From NCBI GenBank assembly GCA_964427955.1, contig CAYRWY010000118.1, forward strand, positions 1 to 13,941: DNA of 13,941 nucleotides, read 5' to 3'. Below are positions 5,964-13,941 of this stretch, piece by piece; positions within the stretch are counted from its first letter, which is position 1, and each line of letters opens with the position of its first letter. Made by a program: the position numbers and the translations under genes. This DNA is from JACRBK01 sp964427955 (GTDB lineage: Bacteria; Chloroflexota; Anaerolineae; Aggregatilineales; Aggregatilineaceae). The notes under the pieces are model-generated. The model searched no databases. It had not been told where the DNA came from and was given only the letters and a program-made list of their open reading frames with translations.

Positions 5964-7259
5964 ATGGATACTCCAGAGTACGATGTGATTGTGGTGGGCG
6001 GCGGTCCGGCAGGGCTGCTCGCCGCGGGACAGGCGGCCCAGCAGGGTGCCCGCACGCTGCTGCTCGAAAAGAAAAACCGGCCCGGGCGCAAACTGCTGCT
6101 CACCGGCAATGGCCGCTGTAACCTGACCAATACCAACGCCCTGCCCGATTTTCTCGACCATTTCCGGCATAACGGCCCGTTCCTGCGGCAGGCATTCAAC
6201 GAATTCTTCGCCGGCGATCTCGTGCGCTTCCTACACCGACTGGGCGTCGAGACCGTCACCGAGGACAGCGGGCGCATCTTCCCGGCCAGCGGATCGGCCC
6301 AGGACGTGCTGGATCACCTGCTGAGCTGGATCGCGACCAGCGGCGTCACCGTCCATACCCACGCTCCGGTCGAGCGGCTGCTGGTCGAAGAGGGGCACAT
6401 GGTAGGCGTCGAAGTGGAGGCGGTCTCCGTGCCCGCGACGCACTCCGGCCCGGCCCGCCACTATCCTGAGCGCACCTACCACGCCCGCGCGGTGATCCTC
6501 ACCACCGGCGGGGCGTCCTACCCCGGCACCGGGTCGAGCGGTGACGGCTACCGGCTGGCCGCCGCGGTCGGGCATACCATCATCCCGGCGCGTCCGGCGC
6601 TCGTCCCGTTGGAGACGGCGGGCGAGGCCGCACCTGCCTTACAGGGCCTCAGCCTTCAGGATGTCACCCTCAGCGTGTGGTTCAAGGGCAAGCAGCGCGG
6701 CACCGTCACGGGTGAGATGCTGTTCACCCATTTCGGCGTCTCCGGCCCGGCAGTGCTCAGCCTCAGCGGGCAGGTCGTCGAGGCGCTGCAAGACAGCCAA
6801 CGGGTGAGTCTCGGCATCGATCTGTTCCCCGCCCTGGACGAAGACGAACTCGACCGGCGGCTGCTGGACACCATCGACGTCCACGGCAGGCAGCAAGTGG
6901 GTACGCTGCTCAAAGATTTGCTGCCGCGCCGGATGATCCCGGTGTGCCTGGAGGCAACCGGCGTCCCGATCCACCGGGTGGGCCACCAGATCACGGCCCA
7001 GGAGCGAGCACGACTGCGGGCCTGGCTCAAAGACGTCCGGTTCGAGATCACCGGGCACCGCTCCTTCAAAGAGGCCATCATCACGGCGGGCGGAGTCAGC
7101 ACGCGCGAGGTCGATCCCAATACGATGCAGTCGCGCCGCGTGGGCGGACTTTTTTTCGCGGGCGAAGTGCTGGACGTAGACGCGGATACGGGGGGGTATA
7201 ACTTGCAGGCGGCTTTCTCGACCGGGTGGTTAGCCGGTCGCGCGGCGGCAGCGTTATAA
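5964..7259 (+). CDS. BaiN/HI0933-family FAD-dependent oxidoreductase
   Basis: This 431-residue flavoprotein belongs to the HI0933/YhiN group (NAD(P)/FAD-dependent oxidoreductase; the clostridial BaiN member acts in bile-acid dehydroxylation, but most members have no known substrate). The FAD dinucleotide fold is at residues 7-20 (DVIVVGGGPAGLLA). The family hallmark RPGRKLLLTGNGRCNLTN is at 39-56. The second FAD contact and C-terminal signature lie near 377-426 (GGVSTREVDPNTMQSRRVGG, then FFAGEVLDVDADTGGYNLQ). The central insert contains GEMLFTHFGVSGPAVLSLSG. It is cytoplasmic, without signal or membrane segments. ATG 5964 has AGGA at 5948-5951, a rather long 12 bases away. The ankyrin gene follows 53 bases later and could be cotranscribed. 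Substrate unknown. Confidence 0.92.
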   Translation: MDTPEYDVIVVGGGPAGLLAAGQAAQQGARTLLLEKKNRPGRKLLLTGNGRCNLTNTNALPDFLDHFRHNGPFLRQAFNEFFAGDLVRFLHRLGVETVTEDSGRIFPASGSAQDVLDHLLSWIATSGVTVHTHAPVERLLVEEGHMVGVEVEAVSVPATHSGPARHYPERTYHARAVILTTGGASYPGTGSSGDGYRLAAAVGHTIIPARPALVPLETAGEAAPALQGLSLQDVTLSVWFKGKQRGTVTGEMLFTHFGVSGPAVLSLSGQVVEALQDSQRVSLGIDLFPALDEDELDRRLLDTIDVHGRQQVGTLLKDLLPRRMIPVCLEATGVPIHRVGHQITAQERARLRAWLKDVRFEITGHRSFKEAIITAGGVSTREVDPNTMQSRRVGGLFFAGEVLDVDADTGGYNLQAAFSTGWLAGRAAAAL

Positions 7260-7312
7260 TTATCTGAAATAGCTTTTTTTCTCCCTATCCGAACCCGCAC
7301 CAGGAGGAAGCT

Positions 7313-7798
7313 ATGACAGCTCTGATGACCGCTGTCCAGAAGAATGACATCGCCGCCGTGCGAAAACTCATTGCCCAGGGAGTGGATGTGAGCGAATTGG
7401 ACGACAATCAAGACGCCCCGCTCATCATGGCGGCCTACAAAGGCCGCACCGAGATCGTAAAACTGCTGCTGGAAGCCGGGGCCGACGTGAAGGCGGTCGA
7501 TCCGGGCATGAAGGCCACCGCGCTCCATGCTGCGGCTTATGCCGGTCACGCCGACGCCGCCCGGCTGCTGGTCGAGCATCACATCGACATCGACAAGCAG
7601 GGGCCGTACAACGGCTATACCGCGCTGCACGATGCGATCTGGCAGGACAACGTCGAAGTGGCGGAAGTGTTGATCAACGCCGGGGCGAACCTGACCCTCA
7701 CGTCACACAATGGCCAGACTCCGCTGGAATTCGCCCGGTCCAAGAACGACCGCCGAATCGTGGCCCTGATCGAGCAGAAGTTGGCCACCAGCAAGTAG
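7313..7798 (+). CDS. Small ankyrin-repeat protein
   Basis: The 161-residue protein consists almost entirely of about five ankyrin repeats at residues 1-32, 33-65, 66-99, 100-133 and 134-161. The last is incomplete and ends in a helix. Consensus elements are clear, such as GRTEIVKLLLEAGADV, TALHAAAYAGHADAARLLVE and GQTPLEFARSKND. Ankyrin repeats bind other proteins; there is no catalytic domain, signal peptide or membrane segment, so it is probably a cytoplasmic adaptor or inhibitor of unknown partner. ATG 7313 has a strong AGGAGG at 7302-7307, five to six bases upstream. It lies 53 bases after the FAD oxidoreductase in the same direction with no clear terminator between. It converges on the GH105 gene with only six bases between stop codons. 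Bacterial ankyrin proteins are common, so nothing implies eukaryotic transfer. Confidence 0.9.
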   Translation: MTALMTAVQKNDIAAVRKLIAQGVDVSELDDNQDAPLIMAAYKGRTEIVKLLLEAGADVKAVDPGMKATALHAAAYAGHADAARLLVEHHIDIDKQGPYNGYTALHDAIWQDNVEVAEVLINAGANLTLTSHNGQTPLEFARSKNDRRIVALIEQKLATSK

Positions 7799-7804
7799 AT
7801 GAAG

Positions 7805-8770
7805 TTAGGCGTGGGCCAGGTCTTTCCAGGCGATCTCCATCAGCAGAAAGAAAGCCTGGCCTTCGGACGCCGTCCCGGCGCGGTCGAAGTTCGGCGACCC
7901 GCAGACACCGTGTACCAACCCATACTCGTCCACCTGGGCATGGGCCGCGCGGCGCATCCGGTCGGCGGGCGGCTGATAGCGATCTTCCAACCATCCCCCC
8001 TGTATTCCCCGGTAGATTGAGTAAGCCAGCATCTGGGCCAGGTTGGTCTCGATAAACGTCGCCGGATCGTCCACCACGTCGTGGAACAGGCCATCGTCGC
8101 GCTGGTAGACCAGACAGCCGTCGATCACGCCGGTGAGATAGCCGATCAGGCGCTGCCGCTCGTCCGCCATCTCCGGCGGCAGGGCGCGGAGCACCCGCGT
8201 CATGCCCGCGGCGGCCCAGCCATTGCCGACGCCCCAGAATGCCTGCCGGGCGAACTGCTGCTGGCCGTCATCCCAGATGTGCGAAAACAGCCGCTTCTCG
8301 CGGTTCCAGAGCAGGGTGCGCATTCCCTCGATCTGCTTTACCGCCTCGTGCGGATGACCCGCCACGGCCAGGAACGGCGGCGCCATGTACATCGAATCGA
8401 TCCAGACCTGCGGAGCCGTCGTGATGTGGTGCAGCGTGCCCTGGGCGGTGCGCGGCGCGTGGTGCAGCAGGTAGTCCAACATCCGCGCCGCCGCGGTGCC
8501 GTACAGGGGGTCTTGCGTCAGCCGGGCTGCGTACAAAAGCGGCTCGCCATTGGAACCCGGATCGGTCACGGCAGGCTCGTCGTTCATGAGACCCAACCGG
8601 CCATCGGCCACCTGGCGCACGAGGGCGTCATGCGCCATCAGGATCACCGTGTCGCGGTCGCCCCATTCTAAAAAAGCCTGGGCAGCAACCCCTTGCTCCC
8701 AGGCGGCACGCTGCATGGTCAGCAGCGCATGTTTGACCTTTTGAATTTTGTACTCTACGTCAGCCAGCAT
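7805..8770 (-). CDS. GH105/GH88-family unsaturated glucuronyl (rhamnogalacturonyl) hydrolase
   Basis: The 321-residue protein resembles YteR/YesR-type GH105 enzymes, which hydrate and release the unsaturated uronic acid left at the end of oligosaccharides by polysaccharide lyases. Motifs in order are W123-I-D125 (QVWIDSMYMAPPFLA; D125 is the likely catalytic aspartate), H164, WGVGNGWAAAG at 179-189 (usually GRGNGW), DGLFHDVVDDPATFIETNL at 226-244, and SPNFDRAGTASEGQAFFLLM at 292-311. The alpha6/alpha6 barrel accounts for the whole length, slightly short of the usual 330-380. No signal peptide, so it is intracellular. I take ATG 8770 with GGAGAG four bases upstream; the frame stays open upstream only because it crosses gltD antisense. 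It lies 37 bases downstream of gltD in the same direction and may be read from the gltBD transcript. The substrate is inferred from family. Confidence 0.88.
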   Translation of the reverse strand: MLADVEYKIQKVKHALLTMQRAAWEQGVAAQAFLEWGDRDTVILMAHDALVRQVADGRLGLMNDEPAVTDPGSNGEPLLYAARLTQDPLYGTAAARMLDYLLHHAPRTAQGTLHHITTAPQVWIDSMYMAPPFLAVAGHPHEAVKQIEGMRTLLWNREKRLFSHIWDDGQQQFARQAFWGVGNGWAAAGMTRVLRALPPEMADERQRLIGYLTGVIDGCLVYQRDDGLFHDVVDDPATFIETNLAQMLAYSIYRGIQGGWLEDRYQPPADRMRRAAHAQVDEYGLVHGVCGSPNFDRAGTASEGQAFFLLMEIAWKDLAHA

Positions 8771-8807
8771 AAGGCTCTCCGGGCAGTTCGAGGATCGCCC
8801 TTTGAGC

Positions 8808-10238
8808 TTAGCTTGATTTGAGGTAGGCGTCAATCGCCGCCGCCGTCTCGCGTCCTTCCTGGATCGCCCAGACGACCAGCGAGGCCCCCCGGTCCGCGTC
8901 CCCAGCAGAGAACACGCCGTCAACGCTGGTACGGTGCTGCTGGTCGATGGCGATATTCCCCCGCCCATCCAGTTGGATGCCCAGATCGCCGACCAACCCC
9001 TGCTGCTCGACGTGGACGAACCCCAGGGCCAGCAGCACGAGATCGGCGCGCAGTTCGAATTCGGTCCCCTGAACTTCCACCATCGCCCGCTTGCCGTTGC
9101 TGTGGCTGTCCCAATCGACCTGAATCGCCGACAGTCCCGCGACGCCCTGGCCGGACTCGTTCGCCAGGAAGGCCTTGGTCTGGACGCTGTACAGCCGCTC
9201 GCAGCCTTCTTCTTGCGAGCTAGAGGTCTTGTACAGCCGCGGATACAACGGCCACGGCTCATGCACCGGACGAGTATGGGGGAGCGGGGGCAGCAGTTCG
9301 ACCTGCGTCACGCTCAACGCCCCCTGGCGGTTGGCCGTCCCGACGCAGTCCGACCCGGTATCGCCGCCGCCCAACACGATCACGTGCTTGCCGTAGGCGG
9401 TGATCCGGTCGTCGTCGGGAACCTGTTCGCCGCGCACAACCCGGTTCTGCTGTTCGAGGTAATCCAGCGCCAGGTGAATCCCGTTCAAGTCACGGCCCGG
9501 CACGTCCAGATTACGAGCGTGCCGCGCGCCAATCGCCAGACAAACCGCGTCGTAATCGCGCCGCAGGTCCTCGACCGGAACATCCACGCCCACCCGGACG
9601 CCCGTCCGAATTTCCAGACCTTCTTCGACGAAGATCGCGACACGCCGGTCGATGACACGCTTGTCCAGCTTGAAGTCCGGCACACCGTAGCGCAGCAAGC
9701 CGCCGACGGCATCCGCCGCTTCGTACAGCGTCACCCAGTGACCGGCTTTGTTCAGGCTGTCCGCGCACGCCAATCCCGCGGGGCCGCTGCCGATCACTGC
9801 GACGCGCTTGCCGGTGCGGTAGGCGGGCGGCCTGGGTTTAACATACCCCTCAAGAAACGCCCGGTCGATGATCGCCAGCTCGTTCTCGCGGATCGAGACC
9901 GGCTGATCGTTGATCCCCAACACGCACGATCCCTCGCAGGGAGCCGGGCACAGACGCCCCGTGAATTCGGGAAAGTTATTGGTTTTCTGGAGGACGTCGT
10001 AGGCGCTTTTCCAGTCGCCCGCAAAGAGCTTGTCCTGCCATTCGGGAATGATGCTCCCGACCGGGCAGGCCCAGTGGCAGAACGCGACGCCGCAGTCCAT
10101 GCAGCGCGCCGCCTGCGCCTGGCGCTGGCTGTCCGGGAGCCGCAGCTCAACCTCGTCATAGTCTTGCAGCCGCTCTTCGACCGGACGGTAGCCGCCTTCG
10201 ACACGAGTTACTTTGAGAAAGCCGCGCGGATCGCCCAT
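8808..10238 (-). CDS. gltD: Glutamate synthase (NADPH) small subunit
   Basis: This 476-residue subunit takes electrons from NADPH through FAD and iron-sulfur clusters and passes them to GltB to convert 2-oxoglutarate plus glutamine into two glutamates. N-terminal cysteines for the two 4Fe-4S clusters are C46, C49, C54, C58 (RCMDCGVAFCHWACPVG) and C97, C101, C105 (CPAPCEGSC). The FAD-binding GSGPAG is at 150-155 and the NADPH-binding GGGDTG at 290-295. The C-terminal FAD motif is FSAGDADRGASLVVWAIQEG. Length and order match bacterial GltD. The start ATG 10238 shares one base with the TGA of gltB (TGATG), indicating translational coupling. Residues 1-8 (MGDPRGFL) match the usual family start. 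Cytoplasmic. Confidence 0.97.
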   Translation of the reverse strand: MGDPRGFLKVTRVEGGYRPVEERLQDYDEVELRLPDSQRQAQAARCMDCGVAFCHWACPVGSIIPEWQDKLFAGDWKSAYDVLQKTNNFPEFTGRLCPAPCEGSCVLGINDQPVSIRENELAIIDRAFLEGYVKPRPPAYRTGKRVAVIGSGPAGLACADSLNKAGHWVTLYEAADAVGGLLRYGVPDFKLDKRVIDRRVAIFVEEGLEIRTGVRVGVDVPVEDLRRDYDAVCLAIGARHARNLDVPGRDLNGIHLALDYLEQQNRVVRGEQVPDDDRITAYGKHVIVLGGGDTGSDCVGTANRQGALSVTQVELLPPLPHTRPVHEPWPLYPRLYKTSSSQEEGCERLYSVQTKAFLANESGQGVAGLSAIQVDWDSHSNGKRAMVEVQGTEFELRADLVLLALGFVHVEQQGLVGDLGIQLDGRGNIAIDQQHRTSVDGVFSAGDADRGASLVVWAIQEGRETAAAIDAYLKSS

Positions 10239-13200
10239 CAGTACGCCACTCCTAGATGTTCTTCTTCCCGGATGAGATTCAGGCGCTTATCCGTCTCGTG
10301 CAGCCGCTGCTCTTGCAGCACCCGCTTGTACTCGAACGGCACCACCTTGACGAAGCGCGGCATATACTCGTGCCAGCGTTCCAAAATCCGCCAGGCCACG
10401 GCGCTGCCGGTGTAGTGCAGGTGCTTTTGCAGCCACTCCTTGATAAAGTCCTGATCTTCGATCTCCATCGCGGGCGAAAGCTCGACCATCGACTGGTTGC
10501 AGAAGTAGAAGAAATTGCCGTCGGAATTGAGCACGTAGGCGATACCGCCGCTCATCCCGGCAGCGAAGTTGCGCCCCACCCGGCCCAGCACGATGATACG
10601 CCCGCCGGTCATATATTCCGCGCAGTGATCGCCGGTGCCTTCGACGACGGCGATGGCGCCGCTGTTGCGCACGCAGAACCGCTCACCCGCGATGCCGCGC
10701 ACGAACACTTCACCGCCGGTCGCGCCGTACAGCACGGTGTTGCCGATGATGATATTTTCTTCCGCGGCGAAGGTGCTGCCCGTGGGAGGAACGACGACCA
10801 GCCTGCCGCCGGACAACCCCTTGCCGAAGTAGTCGTTGGCGTCGCCTTCCAGCCGGAAGGTCACGCCCTTGGCCAGGAAGGCCCCAAAACTCTGCCCGGC
10901 GCTGCCGTTGAATGTGACGTTAATCGTGTTATCCGGCAGCCCGGTCTCGCCATAACGCCGCGAAATCTCGCCGGACAGCATGGCGCCCACGGTGCGATCC
11001 GAGTTCGTGATCGGAACCTGGAGCGAGACCGGCGCGCAGTGTTCCAACGCGGGTTTGGTCTGCTCGATCAACCGGCGATCCAGCACGGTCTGAATCTTGT
11101 GGACCTGATCCTCGACACAGCACGCCGCCGTCCGATCCGCCAGCGCGGAGCGGTAGAGCAACGCCGTCAGATCGACGGTGCTGGCTTTCCAGTGATCGGT
11201 CTCGCGAATGGTCAACAGGTCGGTCCGCCCGATCAGCTCGTCGAAGTGCCGGAAGCCGAGTTGGGCCATGATTTCGCGGATTTCCTGGGCCATGAAGGTG
11301 AAGTAGTTGATGAGGTGTTCGGACTTGCCAGTAAAACGCTTGCGGAGTTCGGGATTTTGGGTGGCGACTCCCACCGGGCAGGTATTCAGATGGCATTTGC
11401 GCATCATCACGCAGCCCAGCGCGATCACGGTGGCGGTGCCGAACGCGAATTCCTCGGCACCGAGCATCCCCGCCAGCACGATGTCGCGCCCGGTCTTGAG
11501 CTGGCCGTCGGTTTGAAGACGCACCCGGCCACGCAGCTTGTTCAGCACCAACGTCTGGTGCGTTTCGGCGAGACCGAGTTCGAAAGGCAGCCCGGAATGA
11601 TGGATCGAGCTGAGCGGGCTGGCGCCGGTGCCGCCGTCGTAGCCGCTGATCACGATGGTTTCGGCATGGGCCTTCGCCACGCCCGCCGCGATGGTCCCCA
11701 CACCGGTTTCCGACACCAGCTTGACGCTGATCCGGGCGCGCGGGTTGGCATTCTTGAGATCGAAGATCAACTGCGCGAGGTCTTCAATCGAATAGATGTC
11801 ATGATGCGGCGGCGGCGAGATCAACGTGACGCCGGGGGTCGCGTGCCGCGTGTGCGCGATGATCTTATCGACCTTGTGGCCAGGAAGCTGTCCACCTTCG
11901 CCGGGCTTAGCGCCCTGCGCAATCTTGATCTGAAGCTCGTCCGCGTTCACCAGGTAGTTGCTGGTGACCCCGAACCGCCCCGACGCCACCTGCTTGATCG
12001 CGCTGCGGGCCAGGGTGCCATCCGGACGCGGCAAATAACGTTCCGGCTCCTCACCCCCTTCCCCGCTGTTGCTGCGCCCGCCGATGGTATTCATGGCGAT
12101 GGCGATGGTCTCGTGAACGTCTTTGCCCAGCGAGCCGAAGGACATTGCGCCGGTGGTCATGCGCTTGAGCAGCGACTCGACCGGCTCGACTTCGTCCAAC
12201 GGGATCGGCGACTGCGGCTTGAAATCGAGCAGGCCGCGAATCACGTGAGGGCGTTGATTCTGGCGATCCACCAGGGCCGAAAATTCCTTGTACTTGCGAT
12301 AATCGCCGCTGCGCACCGCCCATTGCAGCAGGTGGATGGCTTCGGGATTCCAGGCGTGATGCTCGCCGCCCTTACGGTACTGGTACTGGCCGACCGATTC
12401 CAGCAGGGCAGGCCGCTCGACATACGCCTTGCGATGCGGGATCAGCGCTTCTTCGGCGATCTGTTCCAGGCCGATGCCGCCGATCCGGGAATCGGTCCCG
12501 GTGAAATATTGATCGACCAGCGCCTTGCCCAGGCCGATGGCTTCGAACGTCTGCGCGCCGTGATAGCTGCGCAGGGTCGAAATCCCCAGCTTGGACAGCA
12601 CCTTGAGCAAGCCCTTGCCCATCCCGTCGATGTAGGTATCTTCGGCTTCCAGGTAATTGCTGACCGATTTCAGGCGGCCTTTTTTGTACAGGTCGTAGAT
12701 CGTGGCCAGCGCGCCGTAGGGATTGATCGCGCTCGCGCCGTAGCCGAACAGCAGCGCGAAATGCATCACTTCGCGAGCGTCCGCCGTTTCCAGGATCAGG
12801 GCGACTTCGGTGCGCTTCTGGACGCGGATCAGGTGGTGGTGCACCCCGGCGCAGGCCAGCAGCGAGGGGATCGGCGCGTTTTCGGCATCGACGCCGGTAT
12901 CCGACAGGATGATGAAGTCGTAGTGCTCATCGACCAGCCGCTCCGCCTCTTCGCACAAGCGGTCCATCGCCTGCTTCAGCCCGGCGGCCCCTTCGCTGAC
13001 CTTGAACGTCATCGGAAGGGTGGTCGAGCGGAAGTCGGGATTGTCCCACGTCCGGATCTTTTCGAGATCCATATTCGAGAAGATCGGGCGCTTGAACTGG
13101 ATCATGTGGCAGTGTTCCGGCGTTTCGGAGAGCAGGTTGCTTTCCTTGCCGATATAGCTGGTGAGCGTCATGACCAGTTCCTCGCGGATCGGGTCAATCG

Positions 13201-13941
13201 GCGGGTTCGTCACCTGGGCAAACGTCTGCTTGAAGTAGTTGAAGAGATGCTGGGGCCGGTCGGAAAACACCGCCAGCGGCGTATCGGTGCCCATTGAGCT
13301 GACCGGCTCTTGGTGGCTCTCGACGGTGGGGATCAGGATATTCTCGATATCCTCTTTGCTGTACCCAAAGGCGAGTTGAAGCTCTAGCAGCTTTTGTTCG
13401 GGCAGCCCCACCCGCACCGGGTGATCCAGGCTCAGGCTGTGGAAGGTGATGCGGTTCTGCTCCACCCATTCCCGGTAGGGACTCTGGTGGCTGATCCGGT
13501 CTTTGATCTCGGCATCCGGGATGACGCGACCTTCTTCGGTGTCCACCAGGAGGAGCTTGCCGGGCATCAGGCGACCTTTGTAGGCGATCTCTTCCGGCGG
13601 GAAAACCTGCACGCCGACTTCGGACCCCATGACGATCAGGTCTTGCTTGGTGATGATATAGCGCGAGGGGCGCAATCCGTTACGATCCAGCGTGCCGCCA
13701 ACCAACCGCCCGTCGCAGAAGATCATCGACGCGGGGCCATCCCAGGGTTCCATGAACGCCGAATGATACTCGTAGAAGAATTTCAGATCATCCGGGATCG
13801 GATTCAGCTTGTTGAACGATTCTGGGAGCAACATCATCAACGCATGTGGGAGCGAACGCGCTCCCGCGACAAGCAGTTCCAACACGTTATGGAACGAGGC
13901 CGAGTAGCTCTTGCCCGGCTGGCTGATCGGCAGAAAGTTAC
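10238..13941 (-). CDS. gltB: Glutamate synthase large subunit, 5' end beyond the window
   Basis: About 1233 C-terminal residues are visible of an enzyme normally near 1500 residues; the missing part holds most of the N-terminal class-II glutamine amidotransferase with the catalytic Cys. The frame is open to the right edge (NFLPISQPGKSYSASFHN precedes the GTG at 13885), so GTG 13885 is not the start. Visible in order: the end of the amidotransferase (SMIFCDGRLVGGTLDRNG), the central domain, the FMN-binding synthase domain starting near residue 590 with TTGAMSFGSLGKDVHETIA, and the 3Fe-4S motif CVMMRKCHLNTC at residues 843-854, in the C-x5-C-x4-C spacing. The GXGXG C-terminal domain follows. 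It overlaps gltD by one base. No truncation or frameshift is apparent. This is ordinary bacterial NADPH-GOGAT alpha subunit. Confidence 0.97.
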   Translation of the reverse strand, partial: NFLPISQPGKSYSASFHNVLELLVAGARSLPHALMMLLPESFNKLNPIPDDLKFFYEYHSAFMEPWDGPASMIFCDGRLVGGTLDRNGLRPSRYIITKQDLIVMGSEVGVQVFPPEEIAYKGRLMPGKLLLVDTEEGRVIPDAEIKDRISHQSPYREWVEQNRITFHSLSLDHPVRVGLPEQKLLELQLAFGYSKEDIENILIPTVESHQEPVSSMGTDTPLAVFSDRPQHLFNYFKQTFAQVTNPPIDPIREELVMTLTSYIGKESNLLSETPEHCHMIQFKRPIFSNMDLEKIRTWDNPDFRSTTLPMTFKVSEGAAGLKQAMDRLCEEAERLVDEHYDFIILSDTGVDAENAPIPSLLACAGVHHHLIRVQKRTEVALILETADAREVMHFALLFGYGASAINPYGALATIYDLYKKGRLKSVSNYLEAEDTYIDGMGKGLLKVLSKLGISTLRSYHGAQTFEAIGLGKALVDQYFTGTDSRIGGIGLEQIAEEALIPHRKAYVERPALLESVGQYQYRKGGEHHAWNPEAIHLLQWAVRSGDYRKYKEFSALVDRQNQRPHVIRGLLDFKPQSPIPLDEVEPVESLLKRMTTGAMSFGSLGKDVHETIAIAMNTIGGRSNSGEGGEEPERYLPRPDGTLARSAIKQVASGRFGVTSNYLVNADELQIKIAQGAKPGEGGQLPGHKVDKIIAHTRHATPGVTLISPPPHHDIYSIEDLAQLIFDLKNANPRARISVKLVSETGVGTIAAGVAKAHAETIVISGYDGGTGASPLSSIHHSGLPFELGLAETHQTLVLNKLRGRVRLQTDGQLKTGRDIVLAGMLGAEEFAFGTATVIALGCVMMRKCHLNTCPVGVATQNPELRKRFTGKSEHLINYFTFMAQEIREIMAQLGFRHFDELIGRTDLLTIRETDHWKASTVDLTALLYRSALADRTAACCVEDQVHKIQTVLDRRLIEQTKPALEHCAPVSLQVPITNSDRTVGAMLSGEISRRYGETGLPDNTINVTFNGSAGQSFGAFLAKGVTFRLEGDANDYFGKGLSGGRLVVVPPTGSTFAAEENIIIGNTVLYGATGGEVFVRGIAGERFCVRNSGAIAVVEGTGDHCAEYMTGGRIIVLGRVGRNFAAGMSGGIAYVLNSDGNFFYFCNQSMVELSPAMEIEDQDFIKEWLQKHLHYTGSAVAWRILERWHEYMPRFVKVVPFEYKRVLQEQRLHETDKRLNLIREEEHLGVAY

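Noticed and set aside
7271..7284. T-rich run between the oxidoreductase and ankyrin genes as a terminator
   Set aside because: The T run has no GC-rich stem before it.
7313..7798. Ankyrin repeats as a sign of eukaryotic gene transfer or an effector
   Set aside because: Ankyrin proteins are widespread in free-living bacteria, and there is no secretion signal, composition shift or mobile-element context.
8781..8800. Weak GGGC/GCCC hairpin between gltD and the GH105 gene
   Set aside because: Only a four-base stem with no T run; not a credible terminator.
8771..9262. Upstream extension of the GH105 frame to 9262
   Set aside because: The extra 164 codons run through gltD in another frame; homology to GH105 begins only at about 8770, where there is a ribosome site.
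8934..10415. 493-codon + strand frame opposite gltD
   Set aside because: Antisense shadow with no domain; gltD on the minus strand has all cofactor motifs and correct length.
10256..13297. Very long open frame (over 1000 codons) on the + strand opposite gltB
   Set aside because: It is an antisense shadow of GC-rich gltB; its translation is low-complexity and rich in R, Q, H and D, with no recognisable domain, while the minus strand is an unmistakable GltB.
13883..13885. GTG at 13885 as the gltB start
   Set aside because: Conserved GltB sequence continues upstream to the window edge, and the N-terminal amidotransferase catalytic region is still missing.

Overview
The window is GC-rich, densely coded bacterial chromosome. 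It looks like a heterotrophic, carbohydrate-using bacterium, and my best guess is a member of the Chloroflexota (Anaerolineae-like). That guess rests on the style of the sugar ABC transporter, the GH172 (DUF2961) and GH105 enzymes, the URO-D-like protein beside the transporter and the general codon use. No rRNA or other marker gene is present to confirm it. I saw no tRNA, rRNA, CRISPR array, insertion sequence, phage gene or long repeat.

Left part (1-4250): a URO-D-superfamily gene, cut by the left edge and starting with GTG, is transcribed leftward. Facing it across a 118-bp control region is a rightward carbohydrate-uptake (CUT1) operon: a secreted solute-binding protein, a MalF-type permease and a MalG-type permease with an unusual N-terminal membrane extension. 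A perfect 16-bp palindrome lies in the control region and overlaps the predicted -10 boxes of both directions. A strong hairpin terminator or attenuator separates the binding-protein gene from the permeases. No ATPase gene and no repressor gene are in view.

Middle part (4250-7800): a stand-alone response-regulator receiver (+) with its own promoter converges on a GH172-family glycoside hydrolase (-). Next come a BaiN/HI0933-type FAD oxidoreductase (+) and a small ankyrin-repeat protein (+), 53 nt apart.

Right part (7800-13941): everything runs leftward. Glutamate synthase large subunit gltB (its 5' end lies beyond the right edge) overlaps gltD by one base. Then, 37 nt later, comes a GH105-type unsaturated glucuronyl/rhamnogalacturonyl hydrolase. 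gltB and gltD form the NADPH-dependent GOGAT enzyme for ammonia assimilation.

The likely common thread outside gltBD is uptake and intracellular processing of oligosaccharides: ABC importer, GH172 and GH105. Both hydrolases lack signal peptides. All genes belong to recognisable families, and I found no convincing entirely new system. The observations most worth following are the dual-promoter palindrome, the extended MalG-type permease, the URO-D-like partner of the transporter, and the GH105 gene behind gltBD.
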